Assembly: GCA_030618065.1 (NCBI GenBank)
Contig: JAUXEE010000017.1
Location: 1-16,503 of the forward strand
Length of the DNA: 16,503 nucleotides
Source of the DNA: Gemmatimonadota bacterium
GTDB taxonomy: Bacteria > Gemmatimonadota > Gemmatimonadetes > Longimicrobiales > Gaopeijiaceae
Reading direction: 5' to 3'
The notes beneath the pieces were generated by a model. That model had not been told where the DNA came from. It did no database searches and worked only from the letters and a program-made list of their open reading frames with translations. Below are positions 7,248 to 14,703 of the stretch, piece after piece. How positions within the stretch are numbered: the first letter of the stretch is position 1; every line of letters starts with the position of its first letter. A program made the translations under genes and the position numbers.

Positions 7248-7954
7248 CGGGGCCGGGTCCCTCCCCTGGCCAGGTGGCCCGCTACCTCCGCCAGCAGGGG
7301 GAGCTCGGAGGGCCTGAACTCTTCCTGGGGGAGCTGAACCGCGACGAAGCCCTGGATCTTGTCAGGAGGCGGGAGTCACCGGAGGAAAAATCCAGGAGCT
7401 CCGGGGATTACGAGGCGCTGAGGGAAGAAGCGTTGGCCTGCCAGAGGTGCTCCCTGGCCCGGACCCGGATTAATGTGGTCTTCTCCGATGGAAACCCTCA
7501 GGCACGGGTCATGGTCGTGGGAGAAGCCCCTGGCGCCCAGGAGGACAAGACCGGTTTGGCTTTCGTGGGCCCCGCCGGGAAGCTCCTGGACCTTCTTCTG
7601 GCGTCCGTCGATCTTGCCCGGGAGTCCTCGGCATATATCTGCAACATTCTAAAGTGTCGTCCGCCGGGGAACAGGAACCCCCTCCCGGACGAGATCCAGG
7701 AGTGCACTCCTCTCCTCCGGCGCCAGATCGAGCTCATTTCTCCGGAGGCGATCCTGGCGGTGGGAGCGTTCTCGGCCCAGTTCCTCACGAGAAAGATTTT
7801 ACCCCTGGGGCAGATTCGTGGAGAAGTGTATAGTTACCAGGGAGTACCGGTGGTGGTGACCTATCATCCCGCCGCCCTCCTCCGTAACCCGGGCTGGACA
7901 CAAGCCACCTGGGACGACCTCCAACTCCTGCGGCATGTCGTGGACGGGGCCTGA
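7244..7954 (+). CDS. udg: uracil-DNA glycosylase, family 4 (iron-sulfur type)
   Basis: Removes uracil from DNA to start base-excision repair. The 236-residue product has the family 4 glycosylase motifs GEAPGAQED (93-101) and HPAALLRNP with His208. It also has four cysteines in the arrangement that binds a 4Fe-4S cluster: C66-x2-C69, C138 and C154 with 15 residues between the last pair. The first 55 residues form a poorly conserved N-terminal extension rich in Gly, Pro and charged residues, of the kind often seen before the catalytic core. GTG 7244 overlaps the coaBC stop (GTGA) with GGACGGAG just upstream. These proteins were formerly annotated as phage SPO1 DNA polymerase-related; the motifs favour the glycosylase. 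Confidence 0.92.
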   Translation: MTGPGPSPGQVARYLRQQGELGGPELFLGELNRDEALDLVRRRESPEEKSRSSGDYEALREEALACQRCSLARTRINVVFSDGNPQARVMVVGEAPGAQEDKTGLAFVGPAGKLLDLLLASVDLARESSAYICNILKCRPPGNRNPLPDEIQECTPLLRRQIELISPEAILAVGAFSAQFLTRKILPLGQIRGEVYSYQGVPVVVTYHPAALLRNPGWTQATWDDLQLLRHVVDGA

Positions 7955-7981
7955 ATCCCCAGCCTCTAAGGAAAAACTCCC

Positions 7982-7989
7982 AGGAAGGA
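7982..7989 (+). promoter_or_regulatory. ribosome binding site of dnaB
   Basis: AGGAAGGA lies ten bases before GTG 8000. It supports that GTG over the in-frame ATG at 8018, which has no Shine-Dalgarno sequence in front of it. Confidence 0.55.
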
Positions 7990-7999
7990 CCAGTAGATC

Positions 8000-9421
8000 G
8001 TGAGCGCTCCAGATCCTATGGCAACTACCCCTCCGCCAGCTTTTGACAGGCAGCCCCCCTTCTCCCCTGAGGCCGAAGTGTCGGTTTTGGGCGGGATGCT
8101 GATCGACCAGGACGCGGTGGCCAGGGCTGTGGAGGTCGTTCGGGATTCCATGTTCTACCGGGAAGCCCACCGCCGACTTTTTCGAGCCATGATTCGGCTC
8201 TTCGAACGGGGTGACGTAATCGACGTGATCACCCTGAGTGAAGAGTTGAAGAAAACGGACGAGCTGGATGGGGCCGGAGGATTGCCGTACCTGGCGGAGC
8301 TTCTGGACGCCGTTCCCACGGCAGCCAACATCGAATACCACGCCAAGATCGTCAGGGAAAAAGCCCTTCTTCGAAACCTCATCGAGGCAGCTTCCACCAT
8401 CATCCGGGACGTGTACGATCAGGGCGAAAAGCCGGTCGATGAGGTGCTGGACCAGGCTGAACAGAGGGTATTCCAGGTAGCCCAGAGCCACGATCGGGGC
8501 GGGTTTGTCTGGATCAAGGAGATCCTCTGGCCCACCTTCGAGCACATCGAACGCCTTCAGGAATCCAAGTCGGGGATCACCGGCGTGCCCACGGGGTTCT
8601 CCGACCTCGACCGGATGACCTCGGGACTTCAAAAGGGCGAACTCTGTATCGTGGCTGCCCGCCCCTCCATGGGGAAGACATCCTGGATTTTGAACGTGGC
8701 CCAGAACGCCGCCATCGAACACAACATCCCTGTTGCCATTTTCTCCCTGGAGATGGGGAAGGAGCAGTTGGTACAGCGGCTCCTTTGCGCGGAGGGTCGC
8801 GTGGACAGCCAGCGCCTCCGTCGGGGGCAGCTCTCCGCCGACGAGTACCAGCGGCTGGCGGCGGCTGCCGGACACCTGAATACCGCTCCTCTATGGATCG
8901 ACGACTCTCCTGCGGCCACCGTTCTGGAGATGCGGGCCAAGGCTCGAAGGCTCAAGTCCGAGACGGAGATGGGCCTGCTCGTCATCGATTACATGCAGCT
9001 CATGGCGGGTCATGGCCGGAGCGAAAACCGGGTCCAGGAGGTGAGTGAGATCTCCCGTGGGCTGAAGGCGTTGGCCCGGGAGTTGGATGTGCCGGTAGTG
9101 GCTCTGAGCCAGTTGAGCAGGGCCCCGGAGCAGAGGACCGATCGCCGGCCTCAGCTCTCTGATCTGCGGGACTCTGGATCCATCGAGCAGGATGCCGATC
9201 TGGTCATGTTCCTGTACCGTCCCGAATACTATTTTGGCCCGGTGGATAAGGACGGGAATTCCCTGGAAGGGAAGTCTGAACTGGCCATAGCCAAACAACG
9301 AAACGGACCCACCGGATCGATAGACCTCTTCTTCCACAAGGCCTATACGCGCTTCGACTCCGTCACGGCAAAGGAGCCGGAGGAACGCGGCCCGGGCCCC
9401 GGTCCAGGAGATCCCTTCTAA
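8000..9421 (+). CDS. dnaB: replicative DNA helicase DnaB
   Basis: Hexameric 5'-3' helicase that unwinds the replication fork and recruits primase. The 473-residue product has the N-terminal helical domain beginning at FSPEAEVSVLGGMLID (about 21-120), a linker and a RecA-like C-terminal domain (about 185-455). Walker A is ARPSMGKTS with Lys226, Walker B is LLVIDYMQLM (about 326-335), and the conserved SQLSRAPEQR and DLRDSGSIEQDAD blocks follow, ending with the usual AKQRNGPTG and F.R/F.S-type strand. There is no intein and no frameshift. The tail is a short Gly/Pro repeat (GPGPGPGDPF). The start is GTG 8000, 45 bp after udg. Confidence 0.96.
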   Translation: MSAPDPMATTPPPAFDRQPPFSPEAEVSVLGGMLIDQDAVARAVEVVRDSMFYREAHRRLFRAMIRLFERGDVIDVITLSEELKKTDELDGAGGLPYLAELLDAVPTAANIEYHAKIVREKALLRNLIEAASTIIRDVYDQGEKPVDEVLDQAEQRVFQVAQSHDRGGFVWIKEILWPTFEHIERLQESKSGITGVPTGFSDLDRMTSGLQKGELCIVAARPSMGKTSWILNVAQNAAIEHNIPVAIFSLEMGKEQLVQRLLCAEGRVDSQRLRRGQLSADEYQRLAAAAGHLNTAPLWIDDSPAATVLEMRAKARRLKSETEMGLLVIDYMQLMAGHGRSENRVQEVSEISRGLKALARELDVPVVALSQLSRAPEQRTDRRPQLSDLRDSGSIEQDADLVMFLYRPEYYFGPVDKDGNSLEGKSELAIAKQRNGPTGSIDLFFHKAYTRFDSVTAKEPEERGPGPGPGDPF

Positions 9422-9437
9422 GGACGGCAGATCGGGA

Positions 9438-10154
9438 TTGAACAATCCGAATGGAGGAGAGGTTAGGGAGCTGTATACCGTCGGGGTGGCCATGCCTGCC
9501 GCCGGGGTGGGTACCCGCATGGGAACGGTTCGGAAACCCTTCTTGGAGCTTTGTGGCGAGCCTATTCTCCTCCACTCCCTCCGGCCCTTTCTGGAACATC
9601 CACAGGTCCGAGCCATCGCCATAGCCCTTGGAGATGAGGAATTCCTCGACCCGCCTCAGTGGCTGGTTGAAATGGACTCCAGGGTCCTTCTGGTACGGGG
9701 TGGGGCTTCCCGCGGGGAGTCGGTGTGGGCAGCCATCCAGGCGCTTCCATCTGGGGTGGAGCTGGTGGCCGTGCACGACGCGGCTCGCCCCTTGGTGACC
9801 AGGGGGATCATCGATCGGTGCATCCAGAAGGTGAGTGGGAGACGGGGGGCCGTGGCCGGATGGCCGGCGGTGGACACCCTCAAGCTTTTGAGTGGGGGGG
9901 AGAGGATCGCGGCCACCCTGCCTCGGGATCAGGTCTGGCATGCTCAAACGCCACAGATCTTTCCTAGGGAGATGATCATCGAGGCGTACCGCGAAGCGGG
10001 CCGGGCCGGTACTTCCGACACGGATGACTCCGCATTGGTGGAGCGGGCTGGGGGGGAGGTCGTGATGGTGAGGGGGAGCCCATTCAATCTAAAGGTGACC
10101 CGGCCGGAGGATCTTGCCTTGGCCGAGCTGTTCCTCCGTGAGGAGGCCGGATAG
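9438..10154 (+). CDS. ispD: 2-C-methyl-D-erythritol 4-phosphate cytidylyltransferase
   Basis: Third enzyme of the MEP pathway to isoprenoid precursors: transfers CMP from CTP to methylerythritol phosphate. The nucleotide-binding motif is MPAAGVGTRMG (19-29) with Lys33 in RKPFLEL. VHDAARPLV and QTPQIF are the other family signatures, and the C-terminal FNLKVTRPEDLALAE block is typical. The start is uncertain. TTG 9438 gives 238 residues and a family-like lead-in before the PAAG motif, with AGGA at 9421-9424 rather far upstream. GTG 9486 or ATG 9492 would leave almost nothing before the motif. The gene uses the MEP rather than the mevalonate route. No ispF follows, although the two often adjoin. 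The stop TAG shares its G with the next GTG. Confidence 0.92.
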   Translation: MNNPNGGEVRELYTVGVAMPAAGVGTRMGTVRKPFLELCGEPILLHSLRPFLEHPQVRAIAIALGDEEFLDPPQWLVEMDSRVLLVRGGASRGESVWAAIQALPSGVELVAVHDAARPLVTRGIIDRCIQKVSGRRGAVAGWPAVDTLKLLSGGERIAATLPRDQVWHAQTPQIFPREMIIEAYREAGRAGTSDTDDSALVERAGGEVVMVRGSPFNLKVTRPEDLALAELFLREEAG

Positions 10155-10813
10155 TGGGACCCAGACCCCTCGACATGAGATGGGATGAACCCGATCCGTC
10201 TGTCCTCGCATTGGTGGCCCGGCATCTGGGGGAGGGCGGACTCGTCGCCATGCCCACCGAGACGGTGTACGGATTCGGATGCATCCCTGAAGCTTCCCCG
10301 ATGCTGGAGCTCCAGCGGCTCAAGGGCAGGGGCTGGGAGAAGCCCTTCCTCCTTCTTATCCCCGGAGCCGACTCTGTCCCCGAGTTTGATTGGGTACCGG
10401 AAGCCCGGGAGCTGGCAAAGATGTTCTGGCCGGGTGCTCTGACGCTGATCCTATTGGATTCAACAGGGAGATTCCCGCCGGGCGTTCGAAGCCAGGAGGG
10501 CGGGGTGGCCATTCGCGTGAGCCCTCACCCCCTGGTCGATGCCGTGGTGAACGCTCTGGACGGGCCTATCGTTTCAACGAGTGCCAATTCCCCAGGGGGA
10601 CTCCCGGCCCACTCTGCGGAAGAGGCCATGGAGACGGCTCAGGGACTGGGTGCGGGGGAAGAGCTCTGGGTCTTGGATGGAGGCCCCCTTCCTCCCTCGG
10701 ATCCCTCAACCATCATCGATTGCACCGGATCGGTACCGGTGATCCGTCGGGTCGGTGCCATCCCCGTCGAACGTTTGCGGTGTGTCCTCCCGGAGATCCA
10801 TGAAACAGCCTGA
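10154..10813 (+). CDS. tsaC: L-threonylcarbamoyladenylate synthase (YrdC/Sua5 family, TsaC/YwlC)
   Basis: Makes threonylcarbamoyl-AMP from threonine, bicarbonate and ATP, the first step of the universal t6A37 tRNA modification. The 219-residue product carries the YrdC-domain signatures: GGLVAMPTETVYGFGC, then KGRGWEKPF, then a WPGALTLIL segment, VAIRVSPHP, and STSANSPGG, closing with STIIDCTG and a VIRRVGAI strand. It is a single YrdC domain without the extra Sua5 domain. GTG 10154 is preceded by AGGAGG (10141-10146) at a seven-base spacing and overlaps the ispD stop by one base. It overlaps the following phosphatase gene by 14 nt. A tsaC-like gene beside a YwlE-like phosphatase mirrors the ywlC/ywlE neighbourhood of Bacillus. 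Confidence 0.92.
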   Translation: MGPRPLDMRWDEPDPSVLALVARHLGEGGLVAMPTETVYGFGCIPEASPMLELQRLKGRGWEKPFLLLIPGADSVPEFDWVPEARELAKMFWPGALTLILLDSTGRFPPGVRSQEGGVAIRVSPHPLVDAVVNALDGPIVSTSANSPGGLPAHSAEEAMETAQGLGAGEELWVLDGGPLPPSDPSTIIDCTGSVPVIRRVGAIPVERLRCVLPEIHETA

Positions 10814-11321
10814 CACCGAATCTCCCGAAGCGCCCCTCCGGCTCCTCTTCGTCTGCAGCGGGAACACCTGCAGAAGCCCCATGGCCGAGGTCCTTTCCAG
10901 GCGAATCGCATCCGAGTCGGGCCTCCATTCGGTTGAAATCCGGTCGGCTGGGACCCATGCCGGTCCGGGCTTGCAGGCTAGCGGGGGGGCCCAGAGGACT
11001 GCTCGCCGACACGGCCACTCTCTGGAGGGGCATGCTTCCACCGTCCTTTCCAGGGAGCTGGTGGAGTGGGCCGATTGGATCTTTGCCATGGGTCCCGGCC
11101 ACCTCCACCGGCTCAGGGCGCTGGGGGGCGGGGAGAAGGCGACACTCCTCGGAGCCTTCGCCAGCGGGGAGGGCCCGGATGGGATGGGATGGGACGGCGA
11201 TCATCTGGCCGTTCCCGATCCGTTCGGGGGAGACGACGAGGTTTACGAAAGGACCTTTCAAACCCTGGAGAAATTTGTGAAGCTGGCCATGAAACGGTTG
11301 GCGGGAGAGGTTGGAGGATGA
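10800..11321 (+). CDS. low-molecular-weight phosphatase, YwlE-like (possible protein-arginine phosphatase)
   Basis: A 173-residue cytosolic phosphatase of the low-molecular-weight protein-tyrosine-phosphatase fold. The P-loop is FVCSGNTCRSPMAE with the nucleophile Cys19 and Arg25 (C-x5-R). A PDPFGGDDEVY segment near the C-terminus provides the general-acid Asp. Thr23 corresponds to Thr11 of Bacillus YwlE, the residue reported to favour phosphoarginine; tyrosine-specific relatives usually have Ile or similar there. The arginine-phosphatase assignment is therefore plausible but not proven, and no McsB-like kinase is present in this window. An insertion of about ten Gly/Asp/Met residues (EGPDGMGWDGD) before the acid loop is encoded by GATGG repeats. 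ATG 10800 (GGAG 10792-10795) overlaps tsaC by 14 nt; the stop overlaps aroE (ATGA). Confidence 0.85.
   Translation: MKQPDTESPEAPLRLLFVCSGNTCRSPMAEVLSRRIASESGLHSVEIRSAGTHAGPGLQASGGAQRTARRHGHSLEGHASTVLSRELVEWADWIFAMGPGHLHRLRALGGGEKATLLGAFASGEGPDGMGWDGDHLAVPDPFGGDDEVYERTFQTLEKFVKLAMKRLAGEVGG
11171..11193 (+). repeat. GATGG tandem repeat forming a G-quadruplex motif
   Basis: Four GGG tracts (11171-11173, 11181-11183, 11186-11188, 11191-11193) are separated by 7, 2 and 2 bases, which fits the canonical G3-N1-7 pattern on the coding strand. The core is a three-copy ATGGG repeat inside the YwlE-like gene. Confidence 0.6.
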
Positions 11322-12160
11322 CGTCCGAGATTACCGCCAGGACCCGCGTGCTTGCCCTCATCGGGGACCCCGTGTCCCACTCTTCTTCTCCCACCATACA
11401 AAACGCGGCCATGAGGGAGCTGGGCCTCGATGGGGTCTACGTGGCCCTTCGAGCCAGTTGGGAAGAGATGGTGGGCTTCGTTCGGGGATTGGCCATGAGT
11501 GGAGGGGGTGGGAACATCACTCTCCCCCACAAGGAAAAGGCGGCTACAGTGGTGGACATCCGGTCCCCTGCGGTGAAGAGGACCGGGGCCTGTAACACCT
11601 TCTGGTCTGAAGACGGGAAGATCCACGGTGACAACACCGACGTCGAAGGATTCTCCCGGGCTTTGGAGGTTTTTTTGGGAGGACCGCCAGAGGGGCAGAA
11701 GGTCCTTGTCCTGGGAGCCGGGGGTGCTGCGCGAGCTTGCCTCGTCGCCCTTATGGATGGAGGTGTGGGGGAGGTCCAGATTCTCAATCGGACCCGGGAT
11801 CGGGCCCGAGTCGTTGCCCGCCGAATCGGAGGGTCTCGAGTCCGTGTTCTGGATGATCGCAGAGAGGCCGACGGCCAGGCCTACGACCTGGTGGTCAACA
11901 CCACCCGCCTTGGGCTGGGGGCTGACGATCCCCTACCCTTGGACCTCCGGCGACTCAGTCGAGCCGGGGCGGTGATGGATATGGTCTATCTGCCTCAACC
12001 CACTCCCTTTGTCGAAGCGGCCCGGGAGTTGGGGATCAGAGCCGCGGATGGTATGGAGATGCTGGTTCAGCAGGGTGCCGCCTCCTTCGAGCGATGGTGG
12101 GGCCAAGAACCATCTCTGGATGTCATGAGGGCGTCCCTTCAAAAACCCAAAGGCCCTTGA
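11318..12160 (+). CDS. aroE: shikimate dehydrogenase (NADP+)
   Basis: Reduces 3-dehydroshikimate to shikimate in aromatic amino acid synthesis. The 280-residue product has the substrate-binding GDPVSHSSSP (16-25) followed by QN where many homologues have HN, GNITLPHKE with the catalytic Lys72, and GDNTDVEGF with the catalytic Asp. The nucleotide-binding GAGGAAR and the NRT of ILNRTRDRA point to NADP. The C-terminal MLVQQGAASFERW is also family-typical. ATG 11318 overlaps the phosphatase stop (ATGA) with GGGAGAGG just upstream. The frame is open far upstream only as a shadow of the preceding gene. Confidence 0.94.
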   Translation: MTSEITARTRVLALIGDPVSHSSSPTIQNAAMRELGLDGVYVALRASWEEMVGFVRGLAMSGGGGNITLPHKEKAATVVDIRSPAVKRTGACNTFWSEDGKIHGDNTDVEGFSRALEVFLGGPPEGQKVLVLGAGGAARACLVALMDGGVGEVQILNRTRDRARVVARRIGGSRVRVLDDRREADGQAYDLVVNTTRLGLGADDPLPLDLRRLSRAGAVMDMVYLPQPTPFVEAARELGIRAADGMEMLVQQGAASFERWWGQEPSLDVMRASLQKPKGP

Positions 12161-12915
12161 AGGCTTCCTCCCTCGCTCTCGATCTTCTCGATCTCTTTCT
12201 GCCCCGCGGCTGTCTGGGTTGTGGGGCCCGGCTTCCCCCTGAAGAGCCTCAGGATCTCGTCTGCGTGCGTTGCCGGACCCTCCTTCGGTCTCCGGCGCCC
12301 CCTCGTTGCCTTCGCTGTGATGTTCCCCTTGGGACGGGCCAACCGGTAGGGGCTACCTGCCTGGAGTGCGCCGATTGGCCGGAGATCCTGGCCTTCGCCC
12401 GTGCTGCGGTAGTCATGGAGCCCCCGGCAGACGCACTCGTTCACGCCCTCAAGTATGGGGGTTGGCGCTCCCTGGGAGAGATGATGGGACGGCGGATGGC
12501 GACTGTGTGCCCTCCGGTGGGAGGGGACCCGGTCGTGGTCCCCCTACCCACGACATCCCGTCGTCGCCGGATGAGGGGGTACAATCAAGCCCGGGTACTG
12601 GCCGAGGTCGTGGCCCGAGAGCTGGGGGTTGCCCTGGTGGAGGCGCTGGATCGTCCCAGTGGCGGGACCCAGGTGAGATCGGGACCCCGGGAGAGGCGAT
12701 CCAACGTCCATGGTTCTTTTCGTGTTATCCCCTCTTCCCGCTCCCGATTTCGGGGGTTGGAGGTTATCCTGATAGACGACGTGCTGACCACAGGAGCTAC
12801 CGCCTTGTCGGCGGCATCTGCCCTGGGGGAGAAGGGAGCGAAATCCGTTCGTTTGCTGACTTTTGCGCGGGCACTCCCCTTTGGCGCCGAGGGGCGCCGT
12901 ACCCCCCTCAATTGA
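12157..12915 (+). CDS. comF: ComF family phosphoribosyltransferase-like protein
   Basis: Member of the ComF/GntX family, linked to DNA uptake by natural transformation in several bacteria, with an unknown substrate. The product has an N-terminal zinc-ribbon region with four CxxC pairs (Cys19/22, 36/39, 51/54, 68/71) and a C-terminal phosphoribosyltransferase domain. That domain shows LVHALKYGG, PLPTTSRRRRMRGYNQA, and the PRPP loop VILIDDVLTTGAT near residues 203-215. The start is TTG 12157, overlapping the aroE stop (TTGA). The frame stays open to ATG 12094, but that would add 21 residues inside aroE, and no ATG or GTG lies between. The Shine-Dalgarno sequence is weak (AAAGG). The 252-residue length is slightly above the usual 220-240. 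I see no competence pilus genes nearby. Confidence 0.87.
   Translation: MKASSLALDLLDLFLPRGCLGCGARLPPEEPQDLVCVRCRTLLRSPAPPRCLRCDVPLGTGQPVGATCLECADWPEILAFARAAVVMEPPADALVHALKYGGWRSLGEMMGRRMATVCPPVGGDPVVVPLPTTSRRRRMRGYNQARVLAEVVARELGVALVEALDRPSGGTQVRSGPRERRSNVHGSFRVIPSSRSRFRGLEVILIDDVLTTGATALSAASALGEKGAKSVRLLTFARALPFGAEGRRTPLN
12883..12898. other. GC-only hairpin in the 3' end of comF
   Basis: GGCGCC-GAGG-GGCGCC forms a 6-bp all-GC stem with a 4-nt loop, 17 bases before the end of comF. No T-run follows. It may stabilise the 3' end of the comF message or cause pausing ahead of the gap promoter region, or be chance in GC-rich coding sequence. Confidence 0.35.
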
Positions 12916-12940
12916 ATGTGGACACGTAAGCGTCTGAATA
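12912..12940 (+). promoter_or_regulatory. possible sigma70-like promoter of gap
   Basis: TTGAAT (12912-12917) is followed after 17 bases by TGAATA (12935-12940). It spans the comF stop codon and lies within the 71-bp comF-gap spacer. The -35 is fair and the -10 is poor. The spacer is longer than elsewhere in this run, which favours a promoter here. Confidence 0.3.
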
Positions 12941-12986
12941 CGAAAGCGACACCCACCTAACAGACAGAGTCGAGGAGATAGTTTTC

Positions 12987-13997
12987 ATGTCCCTGAGAGT
13001 TGCCATCAACGGTTTTGGACGTATTGGGCGCCTGGTCCTTCGTGCTGCTAAGCAGGCCGGTCGGACGGATCTGGATTTTGTCGCGGTCAATGACCTCACC
13101 GACAACAAAACTCTGGCCCACCTTCTCAAGTACGACTCCGTTCACCGGGTTTACCCTGGAACGATAGGAGCTTCAGACTCCGGCCTCGTGGTGGATGGGG
13201 ATGAGATCAAGGTCTTCTCCGAGAGGGACCCGTCCAACCTTCCGTGGAAAGAGCTGGGCGTCGATGTCGTGGTGGAGTCAACGGGGATATTCAGAGACCG
13301 GGACGGGGCGGCAAAGCACCTGGAGGCGGGTGCGAAAAAGGTCATCATCAGCGCTCCGGGGAAGAAAGAGGACATCACCATCGTCCTGGGGGTGAACCAG
13401 GACAAATATGACCCGGAACACCACCACATCATCTCCAACGCGTCCTGCACTACGAACTGTCTGGCTCCGGTGGTGAAAGTTCTCCTGGACTCCTTTGGAA
13501 TCCGAAAGGGTCTCATGACCACCACCCATGCCTACACCAACGGTCAGGTTCTGTTGGATACTCCCCACAAGGACCTTCGAAGGGGGAGAGCGGGGGCCAT
13601 GTCCATAATTCCCACCACCACCGGGGCAGCGCGGGCCACGGCTCTGGTCATTCCCGAGGTTGAAGGGAAGATCGATGGTATGGCCATCAGAGTGCCCACG
13701 CCGGACGTGTCCCTGGTGGACCTCACTGTGGAGACGGAAGAGGAGACCTCGGCCGAGGCGGTGAACGATGCCTTCCGCCAGGCAGCCGCAGGGCCCATGA
13801 AGGGGATTCTCCACGTCTCTGACGAGCCCCTGGTCTCGGTGGACTACACGGGCCACTGGGCGAGTTCCATCGTGGATGCCCTGAGCACCGCTGTCATGGG
13901 TGGGAACATGGTGAAGGTCCTGGCCTGGTACGACAACGAGTGGGGGTACTCGGAACGCGTCGTAGATCTGGTCAAGTACGTTGGGGATCGCCTTTAG
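12987..13997 (+). CDS. gap: glyceraldehyde-3-phosphate dehydrogenase, type I
   Basis: Oxidises glyceraldehyde 3-phosphate to 1,3-bisphosphoglycerate with NAD in glycolysis. The 336-residue product has the Rossmann start RVAINGFGRIGR, Asp at the end of the second strand (VAVNDL), which favours NAD over NADP, the catalytic SNASCTTNC with Cys154, TTTHAYTNGQ with the catalytic His, and the late WYDNEWGYSERV block. The length is normal. ATG 12987 follows AGGAGA (12973-12978) at eight bases. The stop TAG (13995-13997) lies in the first copy of a short direct repeat. pgk, the usual partner, is separated from it by two regulatory-looking genes. Confidence 0.96.
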   Translation: MSLRVAINGFGRIGRLVLRAAKQAGRTDLDFVAVNDLTDNKTLAHLLKYDSVHRVYPGTIGASDSGLVVDGDEIKVFSERDPSNLPWKELGVDVVVESTGIFRDRDGAAKHLEAGAKKVIISAPGKKEDITIVLGVNQDKYDPEHHHIISNASCTTNCLAPVVKVLLDSFGIRKGLMTTTHAYTNGQVLLDTPHKDLRRGRAGAMSIIPTTTGAARATALVIPEVEGKIDGMAIRVPTPDVSLVDLTVETEEETSAEAVNDAFRQAAAGPMKGILHVSDEPLVSVDYTGHWASSIVDALSTAVMGGNMVKVLAWYDNEWGYSERVVDLVKYVGDRL

Positions 13998-14021
13998 GGG
14001 GATCGTTCTTAGGGGGATCGT
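13994..14021. repeat. 13-nt direct repeat over the gap stop codon
   Basis: TTAGGGGGATCGT occurs at 13994-14006 and again at 14009-14021, a 15-base period. The first copy contains the gap stop codon. The second copy runs into overlapping small inverted repeats: AGGG...CCCT (14011-14014 with 14022-14025) and CCCT-CGA-AGGG (14022-14032). The two hairpins share CCCT and so exclude each other. There is no T-run. Confidence 0.6.
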
Positions 14022-14111
14022 CCCTCGAAGGGTGATGGCCAAGGGAGAGACCCCGCCAGGAATTCGCGGCACCGATGTAAGCTCCATCAGGGGTAGCCGT
14101 ATGTTGCTGTG

Positions 14112-14690
14112 ATGATGATCAAGGAAGAGGTGACACTGTCTACTGGCATGAGAGGGGAAGGTCGGGCCGAGACCGAGCTGCCCCCGGATTTTTCTTCATG
14201 GTTCCGGGAATACCAGCCAATAGTGTTTCGGTACGTCCGATTCCGTCTCGCGACCCGAGAGGCGGCAGAGGATGTCACTTCGGAGGTCTTCATGAAGGCT
14301 CTCCGGGCTCTGGACCGCTATGATCCGAGTCGGGCGTCCCCCAAGACATGGCTCTTGAGAATCGCCCGGAACGCCGTGACCGATCATCTTCGCTTTTTGA
14401 AAAGGCGCTCATCCCTCCACGTTTCTTTGGATCGGGTGCCTGACCTGGTGGCCGACGTTCCAACCCAGGAAGAACGGGTCCTGAGGGGGGAACGCATCCA
14501 GCTCCTTCTGAATGCCAGTCGGGAGTTGAGGTCGGCAGATCAGGAGATTCTCTCCCTTCGTTATGGCGCGGGGTTCGGGAATCGGGAAATCGCCGAGGCG
14601 TTGAATATCTCGGGAAACGCGGTAGCTGTGCGTCTGCATCGGGCCCTGGCCCGACTCAAAGCGGTTGTGGACAAAAGAGGAAGGGATTAA
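14112..14690 (+). CDS. ECF-type RNA polymerase sigma factor
   Basis: Sigma70-family factor of the extracytoplasmic-function type, with only regions 2 and 4, that directs RNA polymerase to a dedicated promoter set. Region 2 covers about residues 25-95 (FREYQPIVFRYVRFRL, EDVTSEVFMKAL, TWLLRIARN). Region 4 covers about 132-185 (DQEILSLRYGAGFGNREIA, then an NISGNAVAVRLHRAL helix-turn-helix). The length is 192 residues. The start is uncertain: GTG 14109, ATG 14112 and ATG 14115 are adjacent, GTG 14130 and ATG 14148 are later options, and none has a well-spaced Shine-Dalgarno sequence. It is followed after 13 bp by a membrane protein, as expected for a sigma/anti-sigma pair. Its target promoters are unknown. 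Confidence 0.88.
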   Translation: MMIKEEVTLSTGMRGEGRAETELPPDFSSWFREYQPIVFRYVRFRLATREAAEDVTSEVFMKALRALDRYDPSRASPKTWLLRIARNAVTDHLRFLKRRSSLHVSLDRVPDLVADVPTQEERVLRGERIQLLLNASRELRSADQEILSLRYGAGFGNREIAEALNISGNAVAVRLHRALARLKAVVDKRGRD

Positions 14691-14703
14691 GGGGAATAGA
14701 TAG

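Noticed and set aside
7799..8875. Long open frame (358 codons) on the minus strand opposite udg and dnaB
   Set aside because: It mirrors well-supported genes, shows no family motif, and has no ribosome binding site; treated as a shadow.
9894..9900. G homopolymer in ispD as a possible frameshift or phase-variation site
   Set aside because: The reading frame and family motifs continue intact on both sides, and short G-runs are common in this GC-rich sequence.
14059..14086. GGAATT as an ECF-type -35 for autoregulation of the sigma gene
   Set aside because: No convincing -10 element at the expected distance, so the promoter cannot be supported from sequence alone.
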